This document shows positions 1 through 12,355 of a stretch of DNA of 64,000 nt, one piece after another. Source of the stretch: Glandiceps talaboti (Eukaryota; Hemichordata; Enteropneusta; Spengelidae); contig NC_135563.1 of the NCBI RefSeq assembly GCF_964340395.1, positions 5,286,922 to 5,350,921 of the forward strand, read 5' to 3'. The translations under genes and the position numbers were made by a program. Position 1 is the stretch's first letter. Every line of letters starts with the position of its first letter. The notes beneath the pieces are model-generated. The model ran no database searches, was not told the DNA's origin, and worked only from the letters and a program-made list of their open reading frames with translations.

Positions 1-1331
1 TATTTGGTTTGAAATATACTAAATACACATCGCCATCTGATTGGTTGGAAATGTGCATTGCTGTGCAGAAATTTGAAACACGTGGCATGAAGTCAAAGGT
101 ATGGTACTGTCTGTGTATGTAAGTACTGAGAACCAAAGTTCTTCTCCTTCGATAATAAGTTACTTACTTACTTACTTACTTACCAATTGTTGACACCAAG
201 CCACTACTATACAACGACTGACTCAACCACACGAACCATGGATCATACATAATAATTTCTCATTTACCATAATTTCTCACAAGACAGTTTCAATACAGAC
301 TGAGCAATCACTAAACTTTCTTTTTTGATATCAAAACTTTGATACAGGTTATTATATTTTTTTAAAAAGACGTTAAACGATCGATAATGAATAATCACGA
401 ATAATGAATAATGCCCAAGTAATTTTGAATTCATTCAACAAAACACGATATTGACTCATAGTGTATAATTCACTTGTGCTTGTTTTAGAGAATTTGTCAT
501 AGCTTAACCGAAGTTCTAGTAATGTATTATCGACGAATAATATGGCGTAACCATTTATCATATTGTATCGTGTGTGACAACGTTTGTTATATCAATGGTG
601 TAAAAACGGAATCTAATCTGATTTTAATCACGAAATGATGAACACAGAACAAGGGTAATAATAACATGTGAGCAAAAGTAAGCCATCACAGTAAATCAAT
701 GTGACAAGAATGCGTTTTACTATCAACACTGCCTCTACTTCAAGGTGTTAATAAGGATATATAGCTATAAATATTGACTCTATAAAAACTTAATACCCAG
801 TTCTAAGGGTAAGATTGAATAGTAAATAAAACAAGGATTTACAGGGTAAATAGTAAAAAAAAAGACCTCAACCTTGTAAATGAAAATCTAAAGACCATAG
901 AAGATATTTCGGAAATCGCTCAGGAAATCACGGAGAGGCGGCAATGTTCTGATGCAGTGAAAGAATTAGCGCAATATCATAATTTTATGATTTAAACTAT
1001 CATCAAAAGAGAAAAATACATGTCCAAAGGCTCTTCTTGATTGCACGGCGGAGAGGTATTACGTGTAAGTTTTAGAACTGCATTGTGACCAGGAGAACTA
1101 TCCCATGATTGATCAGTGTTATCACGTGTTGTACAATATTATCCTTAATGAAACACAATTTATATATCTAATATGTCAGCTACCCCAATATTCCTCCCAG
1201 TGTTACGAATATCTACTGGCGATGCATACGTGTCAACGTGTTATATGGTAACTGACTTTCAGCACTGAACTTGCGCACATTACAACCCGTGACTAAAACG
1301 ATAGAAAAAAACCTGATCAACATTAATTTTA
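1..1331. other. AT-rich non-coding stretch with a short (TTAC)n run
   Basis: I see no credible coding sequence on either strand; open frames are short and compositionally random. The only structured item is a short perfect (TTAC)n microsatellite at about 159-183. Confidence 0.6.
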
Positions 1332-1606
1332 CATCTGAAACAAAACGTCACCCGGCTCGACAAAAACCTTACTAACGTAACACTCAATATGTTACATCTT
1401 ATCGTTGCGCTCATCAAAAATCTTACCATCACTGCTACATTTTACGTATCCTCTGGCTAAACAAACATCTCACCAACGGAAATTGTCGGCCAAGATAATG
1501 TAGCAGTTTTGCCGAGATTTGTGTTCAACTAGACGATAAAATGTAGTAATGTTAGTAAGATTTTGGCCGAGCCAGACGACGTTTTAATTTTGTTTCAGGT
1601 TTCTTG
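1332..1606. mobile_element. Foldback element with roughly 50-60 bp imperfect terminal inverted repeats
   Basis: The left arm (about 1335-1385) reads CTGAAACAAAACGTC, then CCGGCTCG, then CTTACTAAC. The right arm (about 1540-1603) carries the reverse complement in the same order: GTTAGTAAG, CGAGCCAGACGACG, TTTTGTTTCAG. The middle holds further related ACTACATTTTA-type pieces, so the unit looks internally palindromic. No coding capacity is seen. The structure fits a non-autonomous foldback/MITE element; family and target-site duplication could not be assigned. Confidence 0.6.
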
Positions 1607-1901
1607 ATTTTAACTTTTAGTGGAATTACTTAAATTCGCCTAGGAGAAAATTATTTTAAGGTTAGTGTTAATGGAGTGATGCCATGCCTCCAGAGCCAAC
1701 TTGTGGAATTGTCTACACAGTCACTATATATAAATACAAATGACACTAATTTTTCAAACTTGAAATATTTCAGGAACTCGAGAAACAAGAATCTTGTTAT
1801 CTTCTTGTTAGTGTTTTATTTCAAATATTAACAGTCAGTCAGGACGTCTTGATATGAAGTATATCAAACAATAGTTTGGAAGTTATAACACCCTATAATG
1901 T

Positions 1902-2238
1902 ATTTAAGGATGTTAGGAGAAGCAATCTGAGAACTTTGCAGGCCAGTCTACCATTTTCCAGTTCCTGATAGCTGTGTTATTTACCGAAGACAGTGTGAAT
2001 ATGGTTGGCAGGGCATGTCATTGCGCAACTCCAAATACGTAATGCGCAGTGTCCTTAAATAATGTATTCAACAACATCAGGAGAAGCTATGTGAGAACTT
2101 CACAGGCAATTCTACCATTGGCATTGCGCAGTTCCTGAACGCTGTGCTATTACCGAAAACAGTGTACGTACCTGGAATATGGTTGACTGGGCATGTCATT
2201 GCGCAGCTTCAACTACGTAATGCGCAGTGACCTTAAAA
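1902..2238. repeat. Two tandem ~160-bp units, each ending in CCTTAA
   Basis: Two adjacent units (about 1902-2057 and 2062-2237) share ordered blocks: AGGAGAAGC, GAGAACTT, TCTACCATT, CAGTTCCTGA, TACCGAA, CAGTGT, GGGCATGTCATTGCGCA and TACGTAATGCGCAGTG. The first begins TTAAGGA and ends TCCTTAA, and the second ends ACCTTAA. This could be a short TTAA-targeting element duplicated in tandem. There is no ORF. Confidence 0.65.
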
Positions 2239-2399
2239 CATGGATTAATTTTGAATAGTTTTGAATATTATTATGCGATCAGTACGAGGGATTCTACATT
2301 TAATAGAACATTTCAAAATCAATTTAATGTATTTTTAATGTAATTATATCTGTACATTTTTAGAAAATGTAAAACGTTTGTGTAATTATGGTTGTCATC

Positions 2400-2460
2400 C
2401 TGCCTGCCTGCCTGTCTGTATATCTAGATGTCTAGATGTCTGTCTGTCTAGATGTCTGTG
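2400..2460 (+). repeat. Degenerate (CTGT)n/(TCTAGATG)n run
   Basis: An interrupted pyrimidine/GT run of CTGCCTGC, CTGTCTGT and TCTAGATGTC units. A 69-codon frame runs out of it to 2645, but its start is repeat-derived and its end is unrecognised. Confidence 0.6.
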
Positions 2461-3269
2461 TGTCATTGTTTGTGCGCTCATTGTCTGCCCTATTCATCCA
2501 GAGGTATCCCTTCTTTATAGTGAGCAACACTATCAGAAATAGAAACTTTTGTGTTTGTTCTGCAAAAAGCCCCCGTGAATTGTTAATAGATCGAGATTCA
2601 TTGCCAGAGGGTGAATACCTCCTCTACTTTACACCTGTGTCGTAATTAGAAGTCCCAACAAATGTTGTTAATCATGTTTTTCGACTGAATAATTCCGTTG
2701 TGTCGCTATTATTGACACTTTTCAGGTAACATTACGGTATGGTGCATCGCTTCGGGGGCAGACTTTGTTACTTTAAGCAACAGAAAAGCTTTATTTTCTC
2801 CAGGGGACGACATATTCCATATTCACAAAAGTGGGTGTATACTCACGACTTCAAAAAACCAAATAAGTTGAATCAAGTTACCATTACTGGCTGTCAAAGC
2901 AGAAGATGACATCGACCATGTACGTTGAGCTAAAATGTTTCTATGACAACGCTTCTTTTAGTCCCAGAAATGAAGTACGTTCATTACAGGTCACTTTATA
3001 AGTGACATACCCTGGTGTGTTAGACATTATACTAACTTGACGTGAAAACATTTTAGCTCCCACACATTTTTTTTGTTTGTTTTTCACTATTCAGCTGGCC
3101 CCCTGTTATTTCATATTCTACTTCATACTAACTAGTTAGACCCACTTCCTCTCTTCTATCCCCAGTATCTTCCTTCACACACTCTCTATCTTCTAGTTAC
3201 ATTTTCCCTATCCATTTCTTCCCACTTTATCATATTTTTCTATTTCAGCTTCTGCAGGGATGTTAATCA

Positions 3270-3271
3270 GT

Positions 3272-3334
<63 letters not shown>

Positions 3335-3382
3335 ATTTGTCTGTCTGTCTGTCTGTTCGTTCGCGATCGTTTGTGTATGTGC

Positions 3383-3440
<58 letters not shown>
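3270..3440 (+). repeat. Compound microsatellite (CTGT)n then (GT)n
   Basis: About 85 bp of near-perfect CTGT repeats are followed by about 55 bp of GT dinucleotides. Cys/Leu/Val and His/Thr frames across it are repeat artefacts. Confidence 0.95.
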
Positions 3441-5074
3441 GTCTGTTTGCGTCCTAGTTAAATAAAATATGTACAAATTTTCATTATGGCAAATTTGCAT
3501 ATTAAGTATTGATAAAATGAAAGGATATTTGACACATGCATGGTGCATTATATGCGTGAAGCACTATTTCCTGTGTATGAATTGCCATTGACATAATGTT
3601 AATAGGTAAAAGAATCTCTAAAGTTAGCCTTCTCGTTTGCGAAAGTAACCTTCGGGAACATGTTCACTTCTTGCCTACCTGTAGCCTTGGCGGACAACTA
3701 ACACTACTACTATTTCAGTTATGTCCTAACTGTCATTTTGATTTCCTGAACTTACACTTATTGATACGGTTTTGAGCAGCTAATTTTGAAGCCATACCTT
3801 ACCACAGGTGTGTGAACAATTAATATTAATTGGAATAGAATGGAATAGAACCGATCTGCTTCCCATAAAAATGATATAACTTTTCACGACAACAGCAAAT
3901 TATGGATGCACCATGAGAGCTGTTTCCGATTTAAATATGTCGAATTATGTATTCGACCAATCAGGTTCTTTGTAGGGATTTCATGTGAATACTAGCGGCT
4001 GTAAAGACTGTCAGTAATCTTGGTGAGGGTGAGCGAAATTGAAAAATTCAAAATGGCAGTTAGGATAGCTGAAATAGTAGTGGAACAGTACATCAAGACT
4101 GGATAGGCTAGTTCGATTCATACCTGATCATAATGATGGAATACAGTGATCAGTTGTAAACATAATAATCAATTCAAATGGCCATCTGAACAGGAAGTGT
4201 AAGTACGTAGTAAGTACGTATATTATTTACTTCCCCGAGTTTCTTTCTCGAAATTCGAAAATAAAAAGCTCGTCTGAATCTTTCATATCCTAGTTAGCTC
4301 AATATCATGTTTACGTTCTGATGAGTTGAATGCGTCTATGTACTGATCTATAATGTTGTCTTAAGCTGTGAACTGGTTTTAAAGGTCACTTACAAATGAA
4401 TAAATTAACAGTAAAATCCCTTATGTGAATGGGGCACTTAAAATTTTCTGAATGCATTGTATTATGGCACAGAAATAGTCAAATGCCATCTTAGCTTAAA
4501 GCAGTCTTCCGTTAATTTGATGAAGTAAACGTAGACAGGGTATGTTGATAAAACACCCTGACAGTGCTGCTTACATATTTCATGGGGTCACGACTTTTCC
4601 ATCATGTGATATATTATCGTACATAAAAAATTCAATCAAGCAGAAAATAACATGCGAGAGTAATTCATAAATCAAATTTGTGACCCGAAGCCTGCTCCAA
4701 CCTACCGATTACATACAAATTAAATCAAGTCATGCAGTAATTCATTTTTTTCGAATTCTTATACCATTCTAACATTACAATATCAATGTGTCTTCAACAT
4801 CATGTCCGTTATTAGTGTAATATATTGTGTTTGAAAACTTGTGTCATCTAGACAAATGTTTCACCATATTTCAATGGTGGTTTAAACATGATTACCTTTC
4901 ATCAATTACCCATAGTGAAAGGTGATCATATGATGTTTACAGAAAACAATAACACAACGCATGCGTGTTTGCGTTAGTGCAGCAGACGACAAGCGGAACG
5001 TGTACAAAATTAGCACAAGTGGTGGTGAAAAGTATAAATATTACGAGGTCGAGTGGATTGCCATCTAAGGAGAC
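3441..5074. other. AT-rich non-coding stretch
   Basis: No supported gene. A short tandem GGAATAGAAT pair lies near 3831-3850. Nothing else is structured. Confidence 0.5.
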
Positions 5075-5096
5075 TGTGTGTGTGTGTGTGTGTGTG
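5075..5096 (+). repeat. (GT)n microsatellite
   Basis: A short perfect GT dinucleotide run of about 11 units. Confidence 0.85.
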
Positions 5097-5099
5097 CCT

Positions 5100-6905
5100 G
5101 TCTGCGTGTGTACGCTCGCGCATTCGTTTCTTTCGAGAGTTTTTACATAGTATAGAAGCATTTGACCTTTGTTTGATTGCAAGCATTTGTTATATAATTT
5201 CACAATTATATTTTAAATTTGTCAATTTGTATGTCAAACTTGGTGACCTTCTACTTTGACTTGAATACATAATGATACGATCAAATGACAACTGTGGTTA
5301 GTACTATTTCGAAAATACGAAATTAAAAGTAGGCGCGAAATTAAGTACGATACAATTAATGTATGAATGGTTAGACGAATGAGTGTCTAATTATATTGGT
5401 GGTACTCTCATAGTAACTATGCCAGAGCAATTAAGTCTGCAATATTTAGATGAAGAAAATGTTAGTACACTTCTAGAGTTGAAAGTGCTGAATTTAGGTC
5501 ATTACTATGGTAGTTTGGCCTAACGCTGAGTGCAAACTCCTCTGTTATACGTTCATCACGGTCGTTTACCCTGATTCATAAGTTGTTAACGGTAATACGC
5601 AGGATATATGTTACAAGATGTATAGATTTATACTTTTCAACATGCGGTAGGTAAAAACTTGTAACAATCTACATTGTGATGTTGAACGATATGCAGCTCA
5701 AATTAGACCTCCAATAAAGCTTAAATCTTCTTTGGCTTACTTCCTGATTACAAGTCCAACCGGATTATGTGTGATTTCCATCACATTTCGAGCTTCTTAA
5801 GTACAAAGCTTTTACATTATCGTATCATTAAGATCTCCTAAGGGAATACTCTTAATATGGCGTCAATAAGGCGTCGAAGAATGTCCTACTATTTACCATA
5901 GGGTTTGGCACAAGTATTCAAATAATGCTATAATACTCCAATTCACTACACACACTTATGAAATGCTGTACTCATCTTGGTTTTCTCTTTATCAAATACA
6001 TTTGATATGTCTTGCAACACGTTCATCTTTTGCCTGAGCTATTGAAGGGATAAAAAAACCTCTTATTAAATGGAAGTATGAGAGCACGTCCCTACCGTTA
6101 TGATGACACTATGTATATCCCCCGGTAACCTTTTACGACCGTTTGATTGATCCATCTCTCCTGCATTAAGCTGATTTATGTGTTTTGTGTTTGTGTGCTC
6201 TCTTAGAAGAAAAGAAATACGTGTGTACATGCATAGCACGAAGTTTGTTGGCGACAGCTAATCTTGAAAGATTGCATTTTGTAAATTAAAATACATCTTT
6301 TTTCCTAAATTTGACAAATCACTAGCTACTCGGAGTAGTTATTTGAAAGAAATCAGCCCCAGAAAGAGTGTCAAAGATTGTCAGCCGTGACATTCAAAGA
6401 CGTTATCTGTTAATGTTATTATGCGCCAAATGAATTTTTCTTCATTTGTACATCTCAATATTAGCTTATAACAACCTGTATATCGTAGGCGTAAATTTGA
6501 ACTTTAATATTAACAAGGCGGTTAACAAAAGTGGAAATGTCTAACAGAAGTTTAATATCTCTAGTATTCATATGCCTTCTGATGCACGTGTACGAAAGAG
6601 TCGGAATGATTTATAGCGATTGACCACAGATGAACCTTGCTACTTGTTATCAAATATAGATCCATTCTAATGGAAAAGTAATCAACTGGCCCCACTTGAT
6701 ATGTGTAATAAAATTTGGATTTGCTAAATTCACCAGTTTCCGTGAATAGCATCATATATGTCATACATCTAAACTCGACAAGATATTTAATACTGTTGCA
6801 GCATGATGTATGCAACATTTTATTATGTATTTGCATTGTAGATACCCTTTGACCTCTGATGGGATGGATGGTGTTACTGTCTAATATATACATAATACAT
6901 ACATG
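5100..6905. other. AT-rich non-coding stretch
   Basis: No open frame with credible protein composition, and no repeats or RNA genes recognised. Probably intergenic or intronic. Confidence 0.5.
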
Positions 6906-7043
<138 letters not shown>

Positions 7044-7273
7044 CGAATGAAATCTGGAGGCACCAGAGAAGCAGACAGTTGAGAGGGATAAATGCCGCAC
7101 AAAGTACTGTGGTGGTTCATTCATTATATGAAACTGAATAAATTTAATTTAATACATGTGGCATGTAGGATGTCTAGTTGAATGAATTCTGGCACCAAGT
7201 CAGTAGGCGATTCCCTCTTCTGACTACCATGCCAGAAAGCAATGCACGTTAGGGTGCCCCTCATTTTGTTTCC

Positions 7274-7690
7274 AGTTTCTCATTACCCGACCGACCCAAA
7301 ATGTTCAGCTCCGACATCAAAATGTTTTATTTTTAATTTCCGACCACCCCTACTATTTGGCGGAACAGCTCCCTCTCTGGCAAGAATAAACAAGTGTCTG
7401 GACTGGCGACGTCATCTACAGTCATGGCGGCGGCGACGACACTTGTTCACGAACAGGGCATTTCTTTCATGGCGGAAAATCTTACTATAGGGAGGCTGAG
7501 AACATGCCAATTGTGTAGAAAAGCTGAGAAGGGGCTTGTTAGCAGGAATCCAATAAAAAGAAGATAGAGAGAGGAAAACGACAGGCAGGGAAACATGAAG
7601 AAGATGATTGTTTATATTTTTACTTTTTGTTTTAATCGACCGACCATATTTGGTATGAAAAAGTAATGAGAAATATATAAAAAAAATCAC
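7274..7690. mobile_element. Possible non-autonomous element with CGACCGACC repeats
   Basis: TTTCTCATTAC at 7276-7286 recurs in inverted orientation near 7664-7674, and CGACCGACC occurs near both ends (about 7289 and 7638). This arrangement suggests a small transposable element of about 0.4 kb. The interior is unusually GC-rich and holds the candidate start ORF at 7424. The assignment is tentative because the two motifs are not arranged as one simple inverted repeat. Confidence 0.35.
7424..7567 (+). CDS. Possible small ORF or first exon starting MAAATT
   Basis: ATG at 7424 sits in a CpG-bearing context (GACGTCATC upstream, GCGGCGGCGACGAC downstream), like many metazoan first coding exons. The 47-codon frame includes a CxxC pair (CQLCRKAEKG) followed by a basic end, then a TAG. 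If spliced, GTAGAA inside the TTGTGTAGAA segment is a possible donor. I recognise no family. It lies inside a possible transposable element, so it may instead be element sequence. Confidence 0.2.
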   Translation: MAAATTLVHEQGISFMAENLTIGRLRTCQLCRKAEKGLVSRNPIKRR

Positions 7691-8087
7691 CGTAAGGTCA
7701 TACAACTGAGATTCGCTACGCTTATTCCTTTTTTCATCAGGTGGCATTTTAAATTGTAAGAGAACAGTGAAGTCAAGTCAAATGCATTTATTATTTAATT
7801 ATGTAATTTTCTAAAGAGTCGGACACGTGCTTAAGGTGATGTAATACATCTTACATCTTACGTTTGGTCGGAAATACCTGGCCAGTACAATTATATTTGC
7901 AGAGCCAAGCCATGCAGAAAGTAGCACGGTTCAGATCTGTGCTTGAATTGTCTATACTTGAAGTCGTACACCGTAACGAATATTTACTATGGTTGTCCTT
8001 TAGTATAATATTTATCTAGATAAAAAATTACAAACTGATATCATAATTGCTAGAATTTAATAGAACTTTTGTGTATTGTCTTGCCAG

Positions 8088-8112
8088 CCTGGCTGTGTGT
8101 GTGTGTGTTTGT
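8088..8112 (+). repeat. (GT)n microsatellite
   Basis: A short interrupted GT run. Confidence 0.7.
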
Positions 8113-8144
8113 GTGTGACACTGACTGCCTGTTTGTTGTATTCT

Positions 8145-8153
8145 CTGTATCTA

Positions 8154-8188
<35 letters not shown>

Positions 8189-8251
8189 GGTTGTCTATCT
8201 GTCTGACTGACTGACTGACTGACTGTCTGTCTGTCTGTCTGTCGGTCTGTC

Positions 8252-8286
<35 letters not shown>

Positions 8287-8290
8287 GTCA

Positions 8291-8334
<44 letters not shown>

Positions 8335-8335
8335 C
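8145..8335 (+). repeat. (CTGT)n array with (CTGA)n inserts
   Basis: About 190 bp of CTGT tetranucleotides interrupted by a (CTGA)5 block near 8203-8223 and by single-base variants. Confidence 0.95.
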
Positions 8336-8422
8336 ACTCTTGATGAAAAGACATCATATCATCGTATTACTGTAGTATTATTAAAACCATTGTAAATAAG
8401 TGAAACTATATATCTCCAGTTC

Positions 8423-8507
8423 CTGTATGTATGTATGTATGTATGTATGTATGTATGTATGTATGTATGTATGTATGTATGTATGTATGTATGTATGTAT
8501 GTATGTA

Positions 8508-8538
<31 letters not shown>

Positions 8539-8606
8539 ATGTATGTATGTATGTATGTATGTATGTGTGTGTGTGTGTGTACGTGTGTATGTATGTATGT
8601 ACGCAC
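8423..8606 (+). repeat. Compound (TATG)n/(GT)n microsatellite
   Basis: Two long TATG blocks, each followed by a GT run. Met-Tyr-Val-Cys frames on + and His-Thr-Tyr-Ile frames on - are artefacts of the 4-nt period, which stays open in every frame. Confidence 0.97.
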
Positions 8607-9438
8607 GATAATTGGCACTTTGTGAAATTCTGTAAATATATAATGTTGTTTTCTATATTCTACAAAATATTGATGATACTTCCTGTGTACATTCGTACTC
8701 AGCCGCCCACCCATAGACTTAACATGCCTGGTGTACTCTACGGAAATAGTAAGAAACGAATCTGTACTTTAAAAGGCATGCAACATTTGATAATCCGTAG
8801 GCCTAGGGAGAAAGCGGAAATAAAATCATGATTTTCAAATAACGTATAGTGTGCTCGAAGATACGGTGACTCCAGTAACATTTCCGACCGTACAAATATC
8901 AGGAAACACATGAACAGTTTGCGGGAATGATAGTGTAAGACCACATGTTATGTATTAGTCCTACTGTATCTTGAACAACAGGTGCTATTTGCTTCCGTTT
9001 AAATGGAGGACAACGAATGCTATCAGGTCGGTCAATACCTTAATGAAGAAACTGTTACCTTGCTAACGTTGTTAATACAACCATTCAAACATTCGCAATA
9101 GAGCAGAAAGATTTGTAGAATTATGGATGCCTTTTAATGATTACGTGAAATATTCAGATCTGTTGTTATAGACCTAGGAGGCCCCATCACCCAGAAAGGA
9201 AATATGAGACTCGTGGACACAGACATCCACACTTGTAGGATCAGGAAAGGGGAACGCCACTGTAGGAAATAAAGTCATTGTCATTAACTGTGGGGTCTGG
9301 AGAGTAATTTCATTATTTTACATCACCTAACTTACACAGAAACATCAAGTTGAAGTTATCCCCAATTTGAACATCTTTGCTCTGGGCCACATTGGCTGAT
9401 GGGAGTCAGACGAAATGGTTATACCAATTCGTGAAACA
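8607..9438. other. Non-coding stretch
   Basis: No supported gene or repeat; a few short random frames only. Confidence 0.5.
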
Positions 9439-9439
9439 T

Positions 9440-10464
9440 AAATATTCATAAGGGATCGGTCAGTTTCTTCGGCCGGGGGGGGGGGGGGTCGTTGGATGTG
9501 TAGGGGGGTCAACCTGTTTATGAAATTGGCGGGGGGGGGGCATGCTGTTTTGAAAAAGTGTGAATGGGTCATTGTGTTTTGAATTGTAAAGAAAAAAATC
9601 CTTTTGTACAACTTTTCTAAACTCCAAATCTCCCCTACCAATGATACTACCATTAGATGTTCTGACCTTTACTGCATGTATATGATGATGCCATTTAACT
9701 TTTTAAGAACGTATTTCAACTCTATGTAAGTTAAGAATAGTTTCTGATATTTGATGGTGCTATTTTGTAAAGCATGGATTAAGTTATTGCTTGAAAGGGT
9801 CTGAATAGCCTAAATATTGGCTTTAAGAGTAAAATTCCTGCAGGGCTTCTAGAGGGAGGGAGACCCCCTTGGACCTCCCACACGAGGTGGACATATCTGA
9901 GTCTCAAGCTCTTCCCCTCTTTCTGTCAAGATGCTATCAAAGTATATTCCAACCGTATGTATTTGCTTTTTACATGTTCGTGCTGTCTTGTAAAGCTTGG
10001 AAATTATTTTCTGAAAATGCCCGAATAGTCTCAAAACTGACATTTCAGAGTTAAAACCTCCTTGGCTTCTAGGGGGAGACCCCCTGGGATCCCCCCCACA
10101 AGAGATGTACATATTCCCTTCTCAAGCTTTCCCCCTACCTTTCACTGTCAAGATCCTATTAAACTCCTTTTGGAATATATTTATGCTGTGTAGTCAATAA
10201 TCATAATTATGATAGTGCTAACCCGGGATCATATACAGTGCAAGACAGTCAAGCAGTCCACACTGAGTCACGATCAAGAAATACCTTGTCATGTGAATAT
10301 TATATATGGGGGGGGGGGTCATCATGTTTTAGAATTGATAGGGGGGTCAGCCTGTTTTTGGTTTTACAGATAGGAGGGGGATGTCAGTGAATTTTTGTCG
10401 GCCCAATTTAAGAACCCCCCCCCCCCCCCAGTCTGGAGAAACTAACCGGTCCCTAAATATGCAT
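9440..10464. mobile_element. ~1-kb TIR element with poly-G tracts and internal tandem repeat
   Basis: The left end at 9451 begins AGGGATCGGTCAGTTTCT and runs into a long G tract. The right end, reverse-complemented from 10454, reads AGGGACCGGTTAGTTTCT and also runs into a G tract. Just outside lie AAATATTCAT (9440-9449) and AAATATGCAT (10455-10464), an imperfect 10-bp direct repeat that looks like a target-site duplication. Subterminal GGGGGGTCA-CCTGTTT blocks recur on both sides. No transposase is seen, so it is non-autonomous; an 8-10 bp duplication would suit hAT-like or similar superfamilies, but I cannot assign one. Confidence 0.7.
9705..10170. repeat. Two tandem ~230-bp units inside the poly-G element
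   Basis: Units at about 9705-9938 and 9939-10170 share ordered blocks: TTGTAAAGC, GAATAGTC/CC, TTCAGAGTT-like, GGCTTCTAG, GGGAGACCCCCT, AGATGTACATAT-like, CTCAAGCT and CTGTCAAGAT. An 87-codon minus-strand frame across both is probably repeat sequence rather than a gene. Confidence 0.7.
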
Positions 10465-10469
10465 GACTC

Positions 10470-12280
10470 CTAAATACATATTACCTTCAGTGAAAAGTTC
10501 ATGATTAATTAACAAAGCCTCCCTGATCGATGAAGACTGCTTGTAGGCAGTTTTAGTTCCGATCTCACCTGAAATCTTTAAAAGTGTCCATACAGACATG
10601 CAGAGTTTAGCTTTACCGAAACATTACGCGTAGTGAAGTAGTCACGGTACGGTTCATCTTGATGAAGTAACTGCTCGGCGCATAAAATGCATGAAAGGAA
10701 CGGAAAACGGAACATGATTTGAAAACCTTGGGGGAAAAGGAATCACATAAACACGTTAGCAGGAACACGTGTTCACCTTTGGTCCATACAGTTTTTCGAT
10801 AATTGGAGTATTCTGAATCTACCTGACATGTCTTTTCCTTCAAGAGTTTCCTAAAGTATTTATATACACGCTACGTTTCCCGTTTGAATTCATCCCGAAT
10901 AAAGATTAGTCTATTATGATGTAGTACATAGGAAAGTCTCACGTGTTAATAAAAGTCACTTGGAAAGCTACTGTGTAGGGTTAACTTGCATCCTGATATG
11001 TCAGCCATGCTGTCTCGTGTAAGAATTGTTATACAGTTAACTGTATATGTTATCAACTATTTATGCCAATTACATCATGCACTAAATCACACGAAACAGA
11101 GAAACGTATACCTGTAAGTTTATAGTTATTTGTTTGTCTCAATTTGTTCAACATTCGCACTAAGTTCATCAGTTCCGTACATATCAAAATTGTACTGTGT
11201 AGGAAGCGTTTCTGAAGAATAGTCTTTTAATAAGATATTTCCTAAACGTTTATTTCAATTTTCAGTAAATATTGATATTTCTGAGCGACCATACCGTTGG
11301 TGCGCAATTGTTAGGTTGTTTCGTCGACCCCATTTCAAATTAAACACATTAGATTATACCACTTTCAAAATAACCTGATCACGGCTACTAGTTAAGCATA
11401 TATAGTAATAACCATTCGAGAAAAGGTATTGTTGGGTTGTATTAGCAAGCATCTAAAAAATTTAATATGAGTCTAATTTTTGTGTCCTGAGCTGCCACAC
11501 TGTTCGGGTACGGTTGGCCCTATCCTGTAAAACATCTAGATTGGGTTAAATAAGTACTGAACATGTCAGGTAAACGACTTTAAACTGTATTTACGTACGA
11601 CTACATTGCCTGATGTTCACTGATCACGTAAGAGCGTTGTTGAACACTGCGTCACACACGATTAAACATGTAGACACTGGGATTATCAGACGAGCTCGCA
11701 TCTGTATCTTACCTGAGTGATATCAAACGCCCACAGCACTGATACACTGATAGCTGCCTAAATGAACTTTTAAAATTGAATGAACGAACTTTCATATACT
11801 ATTTAAGTGAATGAGAGTGCATACAATTTCGCTTCTTTGCAGACGCCAATGTTTTGTACTCATATGCATGTCCATTTATATTGAAATCTACATGTTTATT
11901 TTAACTTATATGGAAAACAATGGTGGATTTGACATTTCTTAAGAAATATAAGACGCGACTCAGCTCACCACAGGTATCAATTATATATTCATACATTCCC
12001 TTTTGAATGTTCACATCATAAAAACCGCCAGATAGATTCTTGAATATGTACATGCACGTCATCCACATGACGTCACAATAGGGGGTATCGCAAATGAATA
12101 AATGATTCAGTAAGTGGCTTAAATCAGGTGATTGCAATCTTGATGAATACAACTTTTTACGTGTTTATAGCCCCAGAACGTCTCTTCACTTTTACGACAG
12201 ACTTTGCTTTGAAGTTTGGTGTACATAATTATACGAGGCATGACATGTCAAGAAATGTCCGAACGCTTGTTTCACCTGTG
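10470..12280. other. AT-rich non-coding stretch
   Basis: No supported gene on either strand. A perfect TGACGTCA lies at 12068-12075. Open frames at 10613-10843 and 11901-12152 (both minus) have no recognisable motifs and no splice support. Confidence 0.5.
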
Positions 12281-12283
12281 GCC

Positions 12284-12289
12284 TTTATT
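12284..12289 (-). terminator. Candidate poly(A) signal AATAAA
   Basis: Read on the minus strand this is AATAAA, about 70 bases beyond the TAA that closes the 12356-12784 frame. That spacing fits a short 3' UTR of a terminal exon. Confidence 0.4.
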
Positions 12290-12355
12290 TCTCTTCAACT
12301 ATACCGAACTGCAACTATTTGTATTACACCGGACAATTAAATGCAAAACACATCT

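Noticed and set aside
8400-8831. Long Met-Tyr-Val-Cys frame, and similar frames at 26.3, 34.1, 38.7, 41.5 and 45.6 kb
   Set aside because: Tetranucleotide repeats without stop codons stay open in all frames on both strands; there is no unique protein sequence.
9849-10112. 87-codon minus-strand frame in the poly-G element
   Set aside because: It spans the two tandem units and reflects repeat structure; no domain is visible.
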